Source of the DNA: Uliginosibacterium aquaticum
Lineage (GTDB): Bacteria > Pseudomonadota > Gammaproteobacteria > Burkholderiales > Rhodocyclaceae
Length of the DNA: 64,000 nucleotides
NCBI RefSeq assembly: GCF_012972705.2
Contig: NZ_JABCSC020000002.1
Coordinates: 558,001 to 622,000 of the forward strand
Direction: 5' to 3'
Shown here: piece after piece, positions 16,748-30,667 of the stretch
How positions within the stretch are numbered: position 1 is the first letter of the stretch
Layout of the letters: every line of letters begins with the position of its first letter
Program-made: the position numbers and the translations under genes
The notes under the pieces: model-generated
The model's input: the letters and a program-made list of their open reading frames with translations, nothing else
Told to the model about the DNA's origin: nothing
Database searches by the model: none

Positions 16748-17917
16748 TCAGGCGGTATTTCCGGGGGCCGCGCCCATGCCGGAAATGAGCTGATAGTCTG
16801 TTTTCCGGGCCATATCGAGATCGGAATCTGCGTAGCGCAGGGCAATTGCGCGAAACTCTTCCTGGATTTCGGCAAAGGCATCGACTACGTCTGGGTCGAA
16901 ATGACTCCCGCGCCCCTCCAGAATGATGCTCACCGCCTTCTCATGCGGCATGCCCTCCTTGTACACCCGGCGACTGATCAGGGCGTCATACACGTCAGCC
17001 AGTGCCATCAGCCGCGCTGAAACGGGGATGGCGTCCCCGGCCAGGCCCTCCGGATAGCCGCTGCCATCCCATTTTTCCTGATGAGAGTAGGCGATCTCCT
17101 TGGCCATGCTGAGAAATTCCACGCGGGTACCGAGGGCTTCTTCGGCATGGGCAATGGCATCACGCCCGAGTGTGGTGTGGGTCTTCATGATCTCGAACTC
17201 ATGCGCTTCGAAGCGACCCGGCTTGAGCAGGATGCGGTCCGGGATGCCGACCTTGCCGATATCGTGCAACGGGGCAGACTTGAACAACATGCCGATGGTG
17301 TAGTCGGTGAGATAGGCGGCAAAGCGCGGATGGCTGCGCAGCTTTTCGGCCAGCGCCTTGACGTAGAACTGGGTGCGGCGAATATGGTTGCCGGTATCGC
17401 TGTCCCGCGTCTCGGCCAGGGAGGCCATGGCAAGGATGGTCACATCCTGGATGGCCATGATTTCGAGGGTACGACGAGCAACCTCCTGCTCCAGAAAATC
17501 GCTCTTGCTACGCAGAAAGTCGGCACTGGCCTTGAGATTCAGATGGGTCTGCACACGCGCCAGCACGATCGGCGGGCTGATCGGCTTGGTGATGTAATCG
17601 ACCGCACCGAGCGCCAGGCCCTTCTCTTCATCCTCGGTTTCGGACCGCGCGGTGAGGAAGATGATCGGGATATCGCGCGTGGCAGCGTCCAGCTTGAGGC
17701 GCCGGCAGACTTCGTAGCCATCCATGTCGGGCATCATGATGTCGAGCAGGATCAGGTCCGGAGCCGGGGTGGCGGCCGCAATGCGCAGGGCCTTGTCACC
17801 ATTGCTGGCGACCTTGACGCGATAGTGCTCCTTGAGCAAGCCGCTCATGAGGCTCAGATTGTCCGGCGTGTCATCCACAACCAGTACCGTGGCTTTCTCG
17901 ATCTCGATCAGGTCCAT
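16748..17917 (-). CDS. Response regulator with HD-GYP c-di-GMP phosphodiesterase domain
   Basis: 389 aa. The REC domain (about 10-125) has the acidic pair DD (15-16), phospho-acceptor D59 and Lys in TKP. A helical linker leads to an HD-GYP domain (about 155-365) with LHDIGKVGIPDRIL (H218, D219) and HQEKWDGSGYPEGL (279-291), so the metal ligands and the GYP signature are kept. Enzymes of this class hydrolyse c-di-GMP when phosphorylated. GGAG precedes the ATG, and the gene starts 10 bases after the hybrid kinase gene ends, so the kinase is its likely phosphodonor. It is the last gene of the pilus-linked unit. Confidence 0.93.
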   Translation of the reverse strand: MDLIEIEKATVLVVDDTPDNLSLMSGLLKEHYRVKVASNGDKALRIAAATPAPDLILLDIMMPDMDGYEVCRRLKLDAATRDIPIIFLTARSETEDEEKGLALGAVDYITKPISPPIVLARVQTHLNLKASADFLRSKSDFLEQEVARRTLEIMAIQDVTILAMASLAETRDSDTGNHIRRTQFYVKALAEKLRSHPRFAAYLTDYTIGMLFKSAPLHDIGKVGIPDRILLKPGRFEAHEFEIMKTHTTLGRDAIAHAEEALGTRVEFLSMAKEIAYSHQEKWDGSGYPEGLAGDAIPVSARLMALADVYDALISRRVYKEGMPHEKAVSIILEGRGSHFDPDVVDAFAEIQEEFRAIALRYADSDLDMARKTDYQLISGMGAAPGNTA

Positions 17918-17927
17918 GGCGAACTCC

Positions 17928-22310
<4,383 letters not shown>

Positions 22311-22351
22311 GCGCGCTCCCCCCGGAATGGCGCCCTGCGAACAGCAATAGC

Positions 22352-23029
22352 TCAGTCGGCCAGTCTGGCCGCAGCCATCAGCTGCTTGGCATACGAGCTA
22401 TCAGCATAGTCCGCCAAACTCTCTGCCGGTATGGCCTCCAGCAGGGCACGGGCCCCCGCCTTGTCGCCCAGGCTCAGGCGCACTCCGGCCAAGGCCAATT
22501 GCCAGCGCGGCTGCACCGGACCGAGGCGCAAAGCCTGCTCGAAATGCTCGCGCGCCGCCTCGGGCTGGCCGGCCTGTACGGCCAGCTGGCCGGCAAAAGC
22601 CAGATCCCCGGCGTGCTGGCCGAAGCTGGCCGAGCGGTGCAGGCTAGCGAGTGCCAGCGCGGCTTCGCCACGCCGGGCCAGCAGGCTGGCCTGCAGGCGG
22701 CGCAGATCCGGCGCATCCGGCTGCAACGCCAGCGCCTCGGACAGCTGGGCCTCGGCTTCGGCGCGATGGCCGCCATCGAGCAGCAACTGCAGCAGCAGGC
22801 GACGACTGTCGAGATCCTGCGGCTGTAACTGGAGATGGGCACGCAGGCTGTCGGCGGCCTCCACCACGCGGCCGCTGCGCAGGTACTGACGAGCCTGTTC
22901 GGGCGCACTGAGCACTTTGGCCGGCGCAGCCCGGCTGGCACGAGCCGGCTCCGCGGCAGAGGCCGCAAACGCCGGCAGCAGGCAGCAGACCAACAGCGCG
23001 CCGCTCACGAGGCGGCTCGACGCGTTCAT
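22352..23029 (-). CDS. TPR protein, MshN-like pilus biogenesis protein
   Basis: 225 aa. A signal peptide lies at about 1-25 ([17 protein letters not shown]), then four or five TPR-like repeats ([62 protein letters not shown]). Its ATG overlaps the mshL stop (ATGA), so it belongs to the pilus operon. Position and TPR content resemble the C-terminal part of MshN. It is much shorter than MshN of Vibrio and has a cleavable signal in place of an inner-membrane anchor, so the equivalence is inferred. Confidence 0.7.
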   Translation of the reverse strand: MNASSRLVSGALLVCCLLPAFAASAAEPARASRAAPAKVLSAPEQARQYLRSGRVVEAADSLRAHLQLQPQDLDSRRLLLQLLLDGGHRAEAEAQLSEALALQPDAPDLRRLQASLLARRGEAALALASLHRSASFGQHAGDLAFAGQLAVQAGQPEAAREHFEQALRLGPVQPRWQLALAGVRLSLGDKAGARALLEAIPAESLADYADSSYAKQLMAAARLAD

Positions 23030-24717
23030 TGCGGCCCCCCGCTGGGGTTGCCACGCTCATCGAGCAGACGGCCGACGCGGGCATTGCTCTGCCGGATGTC
23101 GTCGGACCAGTTGCCGGGGTTCTGCACCACCGTCGGGCGCAGCAGGATCACCAGCTCGCGCCGCTCCGATTCGATGCTCTGGTTCTTGAACAGATTGCCG
23201 ACGATGGGCAGGTTGCTCGCCCCCGGGATGCCCTGGTCGGTATTGGCCGCGCCTTCACGGATCAGGCCGCCGAGGGCCACCATCTGACCATCGCGGATGC
23301 GTACCACACTATCCATCTCGCTGACCTGGCTGGAGGCCAGCGGCAGGCTGAACTTGCCGAGGGTACCGAGGTTGATTTCCTGGGTCACCGCCGTGACCTT
23401 GCTGACCATCGGATGGATATGCAGGGTGATGCGGTCTTCGCCGTCGATTTGCGGTGTCACGTCCAGCGCCACACCGGAGAAAAAAGGCTGCAGGGTCAGG
23501 TTGGGCGTAGAGGTCGGGTTGCCATTGCTGGTGGTAGAGGCTGTGGAACTGATGTTGGTGACAAAAAAGTTGTCAGTCCCCACCTTGAGCACCGCCTTCT
23601 GGTTGTTCAGTGCCGCCACGCGTGGACTGGAAAGCACATGCACCCGGCCCTGCTCCTCGAGCAGATTGATCACCGCAGTGAAGTTGCTGCTGCGCAGGAT
23701 CATGCCGAACATGGCGCCCACCGCGTCGGAGCTGTTCGAGATGTTGCCCACCCCGCTGGTGCCGATCGGTGTAGTGCTGATCGCCCCGCCCTGGCTGATG
23801 CTGCTGCCCGGCGTGAGCTGGCCGGCGCTGATGCGGCTGCCGCCAAAAGCGGCCCAGTTGATGCCAGCCTGGAAGCTGTCGGATAGCACCACTTCCATGA
23901 TCTTGGCCTCGATGATCACCTGGCGCTCCAGAGTCAGCTGCGAGGCAGCCAGAAAGGCTTCCACCTGCGCAATCTCGCCAGGCAAGGCGCGCACCACCAG
24001 TACGCCGCTTTGCGGACTCACCACCACACTGCGCCCTTCGGCCGTACCGATGATGGACTTCACCGCCTCCTGCAACTCGCCCCAGAAATCACTCTGGGCG
24101 GTGGTGGTGATCTTGCTGGTCACGAAATTGGTGCTGGTATTGGAACTCGTGCCACTGGTGCCCGCCGTTGTGCTGCCGGAGCTGCTGGCGGAATCGCTGA
24201 CCGAGCCGGAAATCACGCGGATATCGGAAGTGCCCTTGCGCACCGCGTTGAGGTAATTGACCTTCATGATCCGCGTCTGCAGGCTGCGCCCCTGAATAAA
24301 GATGCGGCTGCCCTCAATCCGATATTCATAACCGTAGAGTTCGCGCAGCGCATCCAGCGCTTCGCGCACGCTCACATCCTTAAGGCTCACCGTCACCTTA
24401 CCGTCCAGATCGTTGGGCAGGAGCATCGAGTAACGCGTGTCGGCCACCATGCTCAGGAACACCTGGCGCACCGGCGCATCACTCACCACCAGATCGAAGC
24501 GCGGCTCCATCACCCGCGCGGTGGCCTCCGGCATATCCAGGCGCAGCGAAGGATAGAAAGCGCTCTGCTGGCCCGGCGCGAGTTGCGGCGCGGAGGGAGG
24601 CTGGGCGGCGGCCGCGGCCAGTTCGGCGCGGATCGTGTCAGCCGGCTTCCTGGCTGCCTGCTGGGCAACACAGGCGCTCAGCAAGAGCACAAGGACGAGA
24701 CTGGAGAGTGTTTTCAT
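23026..24717 (-). CDS. mshL: MSHA pilus secretin MshL
   Basis: 563 aa lipoprotein (LLLSACVAQQ, Cys at about 16). An N-terminal secretin/TonB short domain (FDLVVSDAPVRQVFLSMVADTRYSMLLPNDLDGKVTVSLKDVSVREALDAL) is followed by an N1-type domain with an S/T-rich insertion (SDSASSSGSTTAGTSGTSS) and the C-terminal secretin barrel (VHVLSSPRVAALNNQKAVLKVG, VALGGLIREG, PIVGNLFKNQ). It would form the outer-membrane pore through which the pilus passes. Its ATG overlaps the mshK stop by 4 bases. Confidence 0.95.
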   Translation of the reverse strand: MKTLSSLVLVLLLSACVAQQAARKPADTIRAELAAAAAQPPSAPQLAPGQQSAFYPSLRLDMPEATARVMEPRFDLVVSDAPVRQVFLSMVADTRYSMLLPNDLDGKVTVSLKDVSVREALDALRELYGYEYRIEGSRIFIQGRSLQTRIMKVNYLNAVRKGTSDIRVISGSVSDSASSSGSTTAGTSGTSSNTSTNFVTSKITTTAQSDFWGELQEAVKSIIGTAEGRSVVVSPQSGVLVVRALPGEIAQVEAFLAASQLTLERQVIIEAKIMEVVLSDSFQAGINWAAFGGSRISAGQLTPGSSISQGGAISTTPIGTSGVGNISNSSDAVGAMFGMILRSSNFTAVINLLEEQGRVHVLSSPRVAALNNQKAVLKVGTDNFFVTNISSTASTTSNGNPTSTPNLTLQPFFSGVALDVTPQIDGEDRITLHIHPMVSKVTAVTQEINLGTLGKFSLPLASSQVSEMDSVVRIRDGQMVALGGLIREGAANTDQGIPGASNLPIVGNLFKNQSIESERRELVILLRPTVVQNPGNWSDDIRQSNARVGRLLDERGNPSGGPQ

Positions 24718-25067
24718 TCGGTTCGACCTCCCGGCGGCAGCGGGGATGAGATAGTCGGGGCGGCCTGCGAAGCAGGCAGCAGATGCAGACGCAAGCGACC
24801 GGCAGGGCCTTGCAGCAAAGCGGAAGCGGCATCCAGACTGAGCAGACGGTAATCACCGATGCGCTCGCCCGGCGCCAAGCTGCGCCCGTTGATGAGGGCG
24901 CGCTGGCGTCCGGCGGAAAGTTGCACGCCTTGCAGGCGCAGCGCTTCTTCGACCGTCGCCGGGGCAGCACCGGGCGTGAAGAAACCGGGCGGCGGGCGTA
25001 ACGGGTCCGTCTGCGCCAGCGCAGGCAGGGCCCACAGGGAAAGAAGGAGCATCAGAAACCGAGCCAT
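24714..25067 (-). CDS. mshK: MSHA biogenesis protein MshK
   Basis: 117 aa with a signal peptide (ARFLMLLLSLWALPALAQ). The mature part starts TDPLRPPPGF and contains ALRLQGVQLSAGRQRALINGRSLAPGERIGDYRLLSLDAASALLQGP. That resembles the small periplasmic MshK/PilP-like proteins that link the inner-membrane platform to the secretin. ATG 25067 was chosen since it begins the signal peptide. It overlaps the end of mshJ by 16 bases. The assignment rests partly on its place between mshJ and mshL. Confidence 0.8.
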   Translation of the reverse strand: MARFLMLLLSLWALPALAQTDPLRPPPGFFTPGAAPATVEEALRLQGVQLSAGRQRALINGRSLAPGERIGDYRLLSLDAASALLQGPAGRLRLHLLPASQAAPTISSPLPPGGRTE

Positions 25068-25714
25068 GCGCGCTCCAGACTGTTGAAATCGAGCGTCAGG
25101 CTCAGGCGGGCCTGCGGCCACTCCTGCACTTGCAGCGTGTAGGCACTCACTTCCAGTTGTACCGGCAAGCTTTCGACGGCGTGCAGATAGGCGGCCAGTG
25201 CCGGGTAATCCCCCTGTAGCACCAGCTTCACGCTGTGACGGTAGAGGCTCGAGCCGCCGGGCGTGGCAGCCGGTGCGCTGGCAGCGGCCAACAGATCCAC
25301 GGGTTCGCCAGAGCGGATCGAGACCAGAAGCAGGTTCTTCTGCGCTGCGATCAGCGCCTGCAGCAAGGCACTCATGCGCTCGGGCGCAAGCAGGCGAGCC
25401 TCGGGGCCGGTCAGGCGACTGTGCAGGAGTGCAATCTCACGTTCCGCCTCGCCGAGCGCGCTACGCTCCGCCGCATCCGGATCGCGCTGACTGCCCTCGA
25501 TCAGCAGGCTCTCCTCCTGGCTCAGGCTGGCCAGGCTGCGCGTACTCTCTTGCAGGCTCTGCCGGGCCTGGCGGTAGCGCGAGAGCGCCGGCTCCAGCAC
25601 GCTGAACATGAAGATGCCGGCCAGCAAGGCCGCCAACCCGAGAAAGACCAGCAGGCGCTCACGCGCTTGCAAGGCATCAAAACGATCCGCGACAAAGAGC
25701 CAGGCTTTCTTCAT
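25052..25714 (-). CDS. mshJ: MSHA biogenesis protein MshJ (PilO/GspM-like)
   Basis: 220 aa. There is one N-terminal membrane helix (ERLLVFLGLAALLAGIFMFSVLEPAL), a coiled coil (about 45-110) and a ferredoxin-like periplasmic domain (SVKLVLQGDYPALAAYLHAVESLPVQLEVSAYTL). This is the layout of PilO-type alignment-complex proteins that bridge the cytoplasmic ATPase platform to the periplasm. It overlaps the preceding PilN-like gene by 4 bases. Confidence 0.88.
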   Translation of the reverse strand: MKKAWLFVADRFDALQARERLLVFLGLAALLAGIFMFSVLEPALSRYRQARQSLQESTRSLASLSQEESLLIEGSQRDPDAAERSALGEAEREIALLHSRLTGPEARLLAPERMSALLQALIAAQKNLLLVSIRSGEPVDLLAAASAPAATPGGSSLYRHSVKLVLQGDYPALAAYLHAVESLPVQLEVSAYTLQVQEWPQARLSLTLDFNSLERAWLGF

Positions 25715-26328
25715 GGCCGCCCGCTCCCCGTTCGCGCCTGCAGGCTGAAGGCCAGGGCCTCGGGCGCAGCCACACCAGCCGGCGCCGGAAACTGCTTGCG
25801 GCCGAGTTCAAACATTTCGAAACGCTGTTTGCGGAAAGCCTCCTGGCTGCGCAGACGCTCCAGATACTCCGGCACCTGAGGCGCACGCAAGGCATAGCCT
25901 TGCAGGGAAACTGCGCCACGCTGCCACGCCACCTGTTCCAGCCACACGCCGGGCAGCACCGCGGACGACAGTGCGGCGAGGCTGGCGGAGGCCTGCGGCC
26001 CGCCCGCCTGCCCTGCCAGGTTGACGGCAATCTGCCGCAGGCGTGCCGTTTCGGCGTGCGCGGCAGCCAGATCCAGCGCCACTTGCGGACTCTTCTCGCG
26101 CACGGTCAGCAAGGCCTGCTGGGCCTTGAGTTGCGCCTCGCGGGCCGTGACACGCAGCTGGGCCTGCTGCGCAACGGCGAGGTAGCTCGCGAGGCTCCAG
26201 CGGATGAAGCTGCTCAGGCCGATCAGCATCAGCAGCACCAGGCCCAGTGCCAGCATCATGGTGCGGAACTGGAAGAAGGGCTTGGGCGGCAGCAGGTCTG
26301 GATTGGCCAGATTGATGAAGGCCTTCAT
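25711..26328 (-). CDS. PilN-like MSHA biogenesis protein
   Basis: 205 aa. The cytoplasmic N-terminus INLANPDLLPPKPFFQF is the PilN-type motif that docks on the actin-like MshI/PilM protein. Then come a membrane helix (MMLALGLVLLMLIGLSSFI), a coiled coil and a small domain (VWLEQVAWQRGAVSLQGYALRAPQVPEYLERL). It is often annotated MshI2. The start codon overlaps the mshI stop (ATGA), which fits tight co-production of the PilM, PilN and PilO equivalents encoded in a row. Confidence 0.85.
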   Translation of the reverse strand: MKAFINLANPDLLPPKPFFQFRTMMLALGLVLLMLIGLSSFIRWSLASYLAVAQQAQLRVTAREAQLKAQQALLTVREKSPQVALDLAAAHAETARLRQIAVNLAGQAGGPQASASLAALSSAVLPGVWLEQVAWQRGAVSLQGYALRAPQVPEYLERLRSQEAFRKQRFEMFELGRKQFPAPAGVAAPEALAFSLQARTGSGRP

Positions 26329-27266
26329 GGCGCACCCTCCGGCCCGCGCAGAGCCATGCCCAGGGCATGGAAGAGCGCGGCCTGCTCCTCTGGATCAACC
26401 GGCAGCGGGCAGCGACTGCAGTCAAACAGGGTCGCCAGATCGATCAGCTTCACCGGCAGGTAAAGGGTGTCGATCAAAAGACTCAGCAATTCTTCGGCAT
26501 GCGCAAACGGCGCAATCCACAAGGTGGAAACGTTCAGGAACCCCAGCTGACGCTCCAGCACATCCACCGAGCGCTGCAGCTCCAGCACCAGACGATCGAG
26601 CTGCTCGCGGCGCAGCGTTTCGCTGGCCTGCAAGGCTAGGCTGGAGAGATCGAAGCCGCGCACGAAATACGGCACGCCCTCACGGCTGGCAGTGAGCAGG
26701 CAGCCGCCGGGGGTGATCGCCAGCACTGCGGTGCCGCGCCCGGGCTCTTCAAGACGGTCGGCCAGATTGCGCTGAGCCATTTCAATCACATCGATAGCGC
26801 GCACGCTGGAGTTCCAGGGTCGGAACATCAGCATGCGCTCGCGCAGCAAGTCATTCGGTGCGGCCACCACGAAACCGTTGGTGCGCCGCTGGCCGAGCGG
26901 ATCAGGCGGCGGCGGAATGACTTCGAGCGACACAGCGTCCAGCGGATGGCGCAGCATTTCCTTGATTTGCCAGCGCAACGCGGTTTTCAGTTCTTCGTCC
27001 GGCACATTAGGCAGCTCGGTCTGCAGGAACTGGTACTCATCCGGCTCCAGCAGCAAGCGCAGCGGGCTCTGACGGAGGGACAGGGCCTGCGCCATCTGCT
27101 CGAGGCGTGCAGCCGTATTGCCCGTAGCATCCAGCACGCGTGCCAGTGCCAGCTGCGGCTGTGCCGCAGGCGCTTCGCTGACAAGCTGCACCGCCACCAC
27201 CCGGCCCGGCGAAGTCGCCAGATTCAGGGGGAGCTGCTCACGGGATCTGCCTGCACCAAAAAACAT
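26325..27266 (-). CDS. mshI: MSHA biogenesis protein MshI (PilM-like)
   Basis: About 313 aa, a cytoplasmic actin-fold protein of the PilM/MshI group: RVVAVQLVSEAPAAQPQLALARVL at the start, LLLEPDEYQFLQTELPNVPDEELKTALRWQIKEMLRHPLDAVSLEVIPPP (typical MshI), then GTAVLAITPGGCLLTASREGVPYFVRGFDL. I prefer ATG 27266 over the in-frame GTG at 27270, which overlaps the only Shine-Dalgarno-like sequence (AAAGG). Only 51 bases separate it from mshQ. Confidence 0.88.
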   Translation of the reverse strand: MFFGAGRSREQLPLNLATSPGRVVAVQLVSEAPAAQPQLALARVLDATGNTAARLEQMAQALSLRQSPLRLLLEPDEYQFLQTELPNVPDEELKTALRWQIKEMLRHPLDAVSLEVIPPPPDPLGQRRTNGFVVAAPNDLLRERMLMFRPWNSSVRAIDVIEMAQRNLADRLEEPGRGTAVLAITPGGCLLTASREGVPYFVRGFDLSSLALQASETLRREQLDRLVLELQRSVDVLERQLGFLNVSTLWIAPFAHAEELLSLLIDTLYLPVKLIDLATLFDCSRCPLPVDPEEQAALFHALGMALRGPEGAP

Positions 27267-27317
27267 CGTCACCTTTCTGAACTACCGACGCTCAACACCC
27301 GATGCCCGGGCCGCCAC

Positions 27318-30212
27318 TCAATACACCTCACGCGAATAGATCAGCGCGTTGTTGCGCCGTGCCCCGAAGCGGATGCGCACCCGCGGGTTGTCGTCATGCA
27401 GATCGCCATCAGTGCTTGCGCTGCATGCGGCGCCGGATTGGTCTGTCCCATCCCAGTTGTACTTCAGGTATGACGGCACGGATGGCGCGAAATCAAGGTA
27501 TCCGCCCCCGCTATTCGTCGGTTTGCTCAAAATGACAGCGGCACTTCCCGCCGCTAGAGTGGCCGTGCCCCCGGAAGAAATGCCGTTGAAACTGGCCGTG
27601 ACGCCCGCCAGGCTGCCGTAGAGCCCTACTCCGCCAGTGCAGTAGAGGGCCGCCGCCGTGCCGGCGGTGATGGTGGAACTGGCAGGTACCGTGAGCCGGG
27701 TGCAACTATCGAGCGGCCGGCTCGCCTGTCCGTCGGCCCGCGCGAAAACGCTGCCACTCCAGTACTCGGCCCAGGTGGGCACCGGCAGGTTCTGCAAGCT
27801 GGAGCCATAGGCGCTATCGACCTTGAGACGACCGAAGTAGTAGCTGCTCGTCGTAGAGCCAGGCTGCAGTCTGGTGCCTTCTGCTGCGCCGGCAAGATCC
27901 CAGTTGAAGTTCAGGCTGCTCATGCCGACCGCATCGGCGTCCCGCGCCACGAGGCCGAAGCTGACACCATTCGTGCCGTTGTAAGGGCCGTCCACCGCGC
28001 TGGCGCTCGCCCGCCCCAGGGTGAGATCGGCCGCTACATCGGCCTGCCCGGCTGCAAAGCTGCCGCAACTGGCACAGCTGGCAGCCAGACGGGTGTTCAG
28101 CGAAACCGGTGTGCTGCCGTACTGGGCGCCAAAGAGCAGGCCATTGCTGCCCAGGCTGGTCACCACATTCAGTGGCAGACGCGCGAAGCTGCCGAAGTAA
28201 TTCTGGGTGGTGCCGCCCGTGGCGCTCACTGCGGTGAGGCGAAACAAGGCGCGGGCGGGCTCACCGAGATAGGTGAAGTCACTTGCGCAGCTCTCGCTGC
28301 TGCCGATCGCTGTGGCGGTATTGATATCGCTACGGTCATTGAGCGTGTTGTTCGTTACCGCAAAGCCGTAAGGTACGAAACGACCAGAGTTGCCGCTGGT
28401 GCCGGGAGGCACTGTCAAACCGAAATAGCCGCCGGCGGGCGGCGTCGCGGTGAGCGTAAATACGCCGACCTCGGACACGGTCTGGCTCGCCTGCGTGGCC
28501 GTACCGCCGCTGGTGATACTGATCGTAGTGGGGCTCAGGCTGGCATTCACACCACCACTCGGCGCCACCAGCGTGGAGCTGAGCGCCAGGGCGTTCTGCA
28601 GATAGTTCGGCGTAGTCGGCAGCGCGCAGGTCGCGGTGCCGGCCTGAAAGGCCTTGCCTGTGACACGCAGATTGAAGGCGCTGCCAGCACTGGTGAATTT
28701 GGCGCAGCTGGTATCCGCCGCCGTGCAGCCCCAGTTGGCGTCCGGGCTATCCACGCACAGCGCATAAGGCACGGTCACGAAAGCCGCGCTGCCGGTCATC
28801 ACCAGGCCGCTATCACCGGTGCCGGCGCTGCCGTCGTATTGCGCATTCAGGGTGAGCTGGCCAGCGTCCATGTAACTCAGGGTCAGGCCGCTGGCCGTAC
28901 CGGTCGAGTCGAAGGCCAGCGATACGCCGGTGCCGGGGCTGGCGGTCGCCACCGTTGTGCCATTCACGGCAAGGCTCTTGCTGCCACTGGCCGGGCTGGT
29001 ATAGCTGGACCAGAACTTCACGCTGCGCGTGACATTGGCAAAAGCCGGCGTGCAGGACAGCCCGTTGTCCGCCTTCTTCACCGCAGCCAGCGAGAATCGT
29101 GCAGTGCCGGTGGATGTCACACCGGCCACCTGGCTCGGAATCGTCAGCAGCAGGCCGGAATCCGCAAAAGCCAGCTGGCAGCTCGTGAGCTGGGTGCCGT
29201 TGAGGTAGCAGCGTGTGGCACTGCTGGCAGCCGGGCTGCTGGTCGCGCCGAGGGTCGTGGTGGCTGTGGTGCGCACGGCGAGGTTGCTGGTGCCACTGCC
29301 AGTAAAAGTGAGCGGACTCGTCCCCCAACTACCGTTGCTGGTTGTCAGGGTGGCCGTGGTGGCACTCGTCGCCAGCGCGCTGCAGTTGCTGTCGGCACAG
29401 GCCTTGATGGTGGCCGTGGACGGGGTACAGGTGAGCGGCGTGCCGGTGAGCTCGATGCGCAGATGATCCAGGCTGGCCGCCACCACGGCGGGCGCGATCA
29501 ACAAGGTGCTGCCGATATTGTTCTCACTGCGGTTGAGGTTGGCACTCTGGGTGTCTCCATTGCCGGCAGCACTCATGGTGAAGTAACTGCCGTGAATACC
29601 CATGCCGGTATCGCCGGAGCCGCCACGGTAATACACCCCGGCGGTGGCCCCGTTTTCGAGCCCCGGCGTGATGGTGGCCGAGCCATCCTGGTCGGCGAAA
29701 AATGCCATGCGCAGACTGCCGTTTTCCATCGTGACGTGCACATTCGGCGCGGTGATGCCGCTACCACCGCCGGACTGCAGGTTGCCCGCGCAGTTGGTGG
29801 TATTGGCACTGCCACAGTTGAGCGCCTTGGCACCGCGCAGCGCATAGATCACGCCGGCGCTGCGATAGCTCCAGTCCCAGATCGTCCAGGTGTAACTAGC
29901 GGCCGCCGCTGCAGACAGGTTCAGGTAGTAGATGCGCTGCTGGATCGCCGCGCCACTGGTGTTGCTGGCCGGCGTAATCAGCGTCCAGCCAGCAGGCGGA
30001 CTAAAGGAAGTCACCTCATTACCCGGCGTGGCGATCTGGGCGATCAGCACATCGCCGGAACGGGTACCGGCGGGCGGCGAGAGCGTCAGGGTGTAATCCC
30101 CCAGCCCCCCGGTCTGGTCGGCACTGCCATAGGTGACCGTGATCGCGGCCTGACCCGGCCCGATGTCCAGCCCGCACAGCAACACCATGAGCAGGAAGCG
30201 GCGCAGCTTCAT
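27318..30212 (-). CDS. mshQ: MSHA pilus surface protein MshQ-like
   Basis: 964 aa. A signal peptide lies at about 1-22 (FLLMVLLCGLDIGPGQA). Residues 23-250 form a beta-rich, Thr/Ser/Gly-rich region resembling a sugar-binding sandwich. The remainder has many Cys pairs and repeated Ig-like strands, and ends with the MshQ-type domain (PVPTWAEYWSGSVFARADGQASRPLDSCTRL, RVRIRFGARRNNALIYSREVY). MshQ is thought to be a secreted or tip-associated part of MSHA pili, with no assigned chemistry. ATG 30212 begins the signal peptide and overlaps the mshP stop by 4 bases. Confidence 0.88.
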   Translation of the reverse strand: MKLRRFLLMVLLCGLDIGPGQAAITVTYGSADQTGGLGDYTLTLSPPAGTRSGDVLIAQIATPGNEVTSFSPPAGWTLITPASNTSGAAIQQRIYYLNLSAAAAASYTWTIWDWSYRSAGVIYALRGAKALNCGSANTTNCAGNLQSGGGSGITAPNVHVTMENGSLRMAFFADQDGSATITPGLENGATAGVYYRGGSGDTGMGIHGSYFTMSAAGNGDTQSANLNRSENNIGSTLLIAPAVVAASLDHLRIELTGTPLTCTPSTATIKACADSNCSALATSATTATLTTSNGSWGTSPLTFTGSGTSNLAVRTTATTTLGATSSPAASSATRCYLNGTQLTSCQLAFADSGLLLTIPSQVAGVTSTGTARFSLAAVKKADNGLSCTPAFANVTRSVKFWSSYTSPASGSKSLAVNGTTVATASPGTGVSLAFDSTGTASGLTLSYMDAGQLTLNAQYDGSAGTGDSGLVMTGSAAFVTVPYALCVDSPDANWGCTAADTSCAKFTSAGSAFNLRVTGKAFQAGTATCALPTTPNYLQNALALSSTLVAPSGGVNASLSPTTISITSGGTATQASQTVSEVGVFTLTATPPAGGYFGLTVPPGTSGNSGRFVPYGFAVTNNTLNDRSDINTATAIGSSESCASDFTYLGEPARALFRLTAVSATGGTTQNYFGSFARLPLNVVTSLGSNGLLFGAQYGSTPVSLNTRLAASCASCGSFAAGQADVAADLTLGRASASAVDGPYNGTNGVSFGLVARDADAVGMSSLNFNWDLAGAAEGTRLQPGSTTSSYYFGRLKVDSAYGSSLQNLPVPTWAEYWSGSVFARADGQASRPLDSCTRLTVPASSTITAGTAAALYCTGGVGLYGSLAGVTASFNGISSGGTATLAAGSAAVILSKPTNSGGGYLDFAPSVPSYLKYNWDGTDQSGAACSASTDGDLHDDNPRVRIRFGARRNNALIYSREVY

Positions 30213-30667
30213 CGCTCGGTCACCACCACCAGTTGGCGTTCGGTGTAATCGGCACTCTGCTGCTCGGTGGTGCTGCTTGAGGGGCAAGCCGTGCCACTGG
30301 TGCTGCAAGCCGTGGCGGTGATCTGCCAGATACTGCGGTTATTGCTGCCATCGGCCGAGCCATCCTTGAAGGCATAGGCTGTACACGCCCAGCTGACCTT
30401 GAAACCATTCAGCCCGGCCAGGCCACTGAGCGTGCCGCCAGGGCAATTGCCATTGATCTGCACGGCATACAGCCCGGCTTCGATGCCGGCCCGCGCCGCC
30501 TGCAATGCCCGCGCGCCCTGCACATCCTGGCCACTGGCGGCGAGGCTGGCCGTGCCGAGTCGGGCCACCAGCACGGCAAGGCTGGCCATGATCACGATCA
30601 GGAAGATCGCGGTCGGCAGAACGAAGCCGCGTGCCGCCTCAGGGCGTGTTATTGATCTGGATCGCAT
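30209..30667 (-). CDS. mshP: MSHA minor pilin MshP (PilX/GspK-like)
   Basis: 152 aa. The prepilin leader ends at about residue 14 (AARG, then FVLPTAIFLIVIMASLAVLVARLG). The mature sequence has Thr where most pilins have Glu5, as is usual for this minor-pilin class that sits at the pilus tip. The rest is a Cys-containing globular part. It overlaps mshO by 29 bases and mshQ by 4. Confidence 0.88.
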   Translation of the reverse strand: MRSRSITRPEAARGFVLPTAIFLIVIMASLAVLVARLGTASLAASGQDVQGARALQAARAGIEAGLYAVQINGNCPGGTLSGLAGLNGFKVSWACTAYAFKDGSADGSNNRSIWQITATACSTSGTACPSSSTTEQQSADYTERQLVVVTER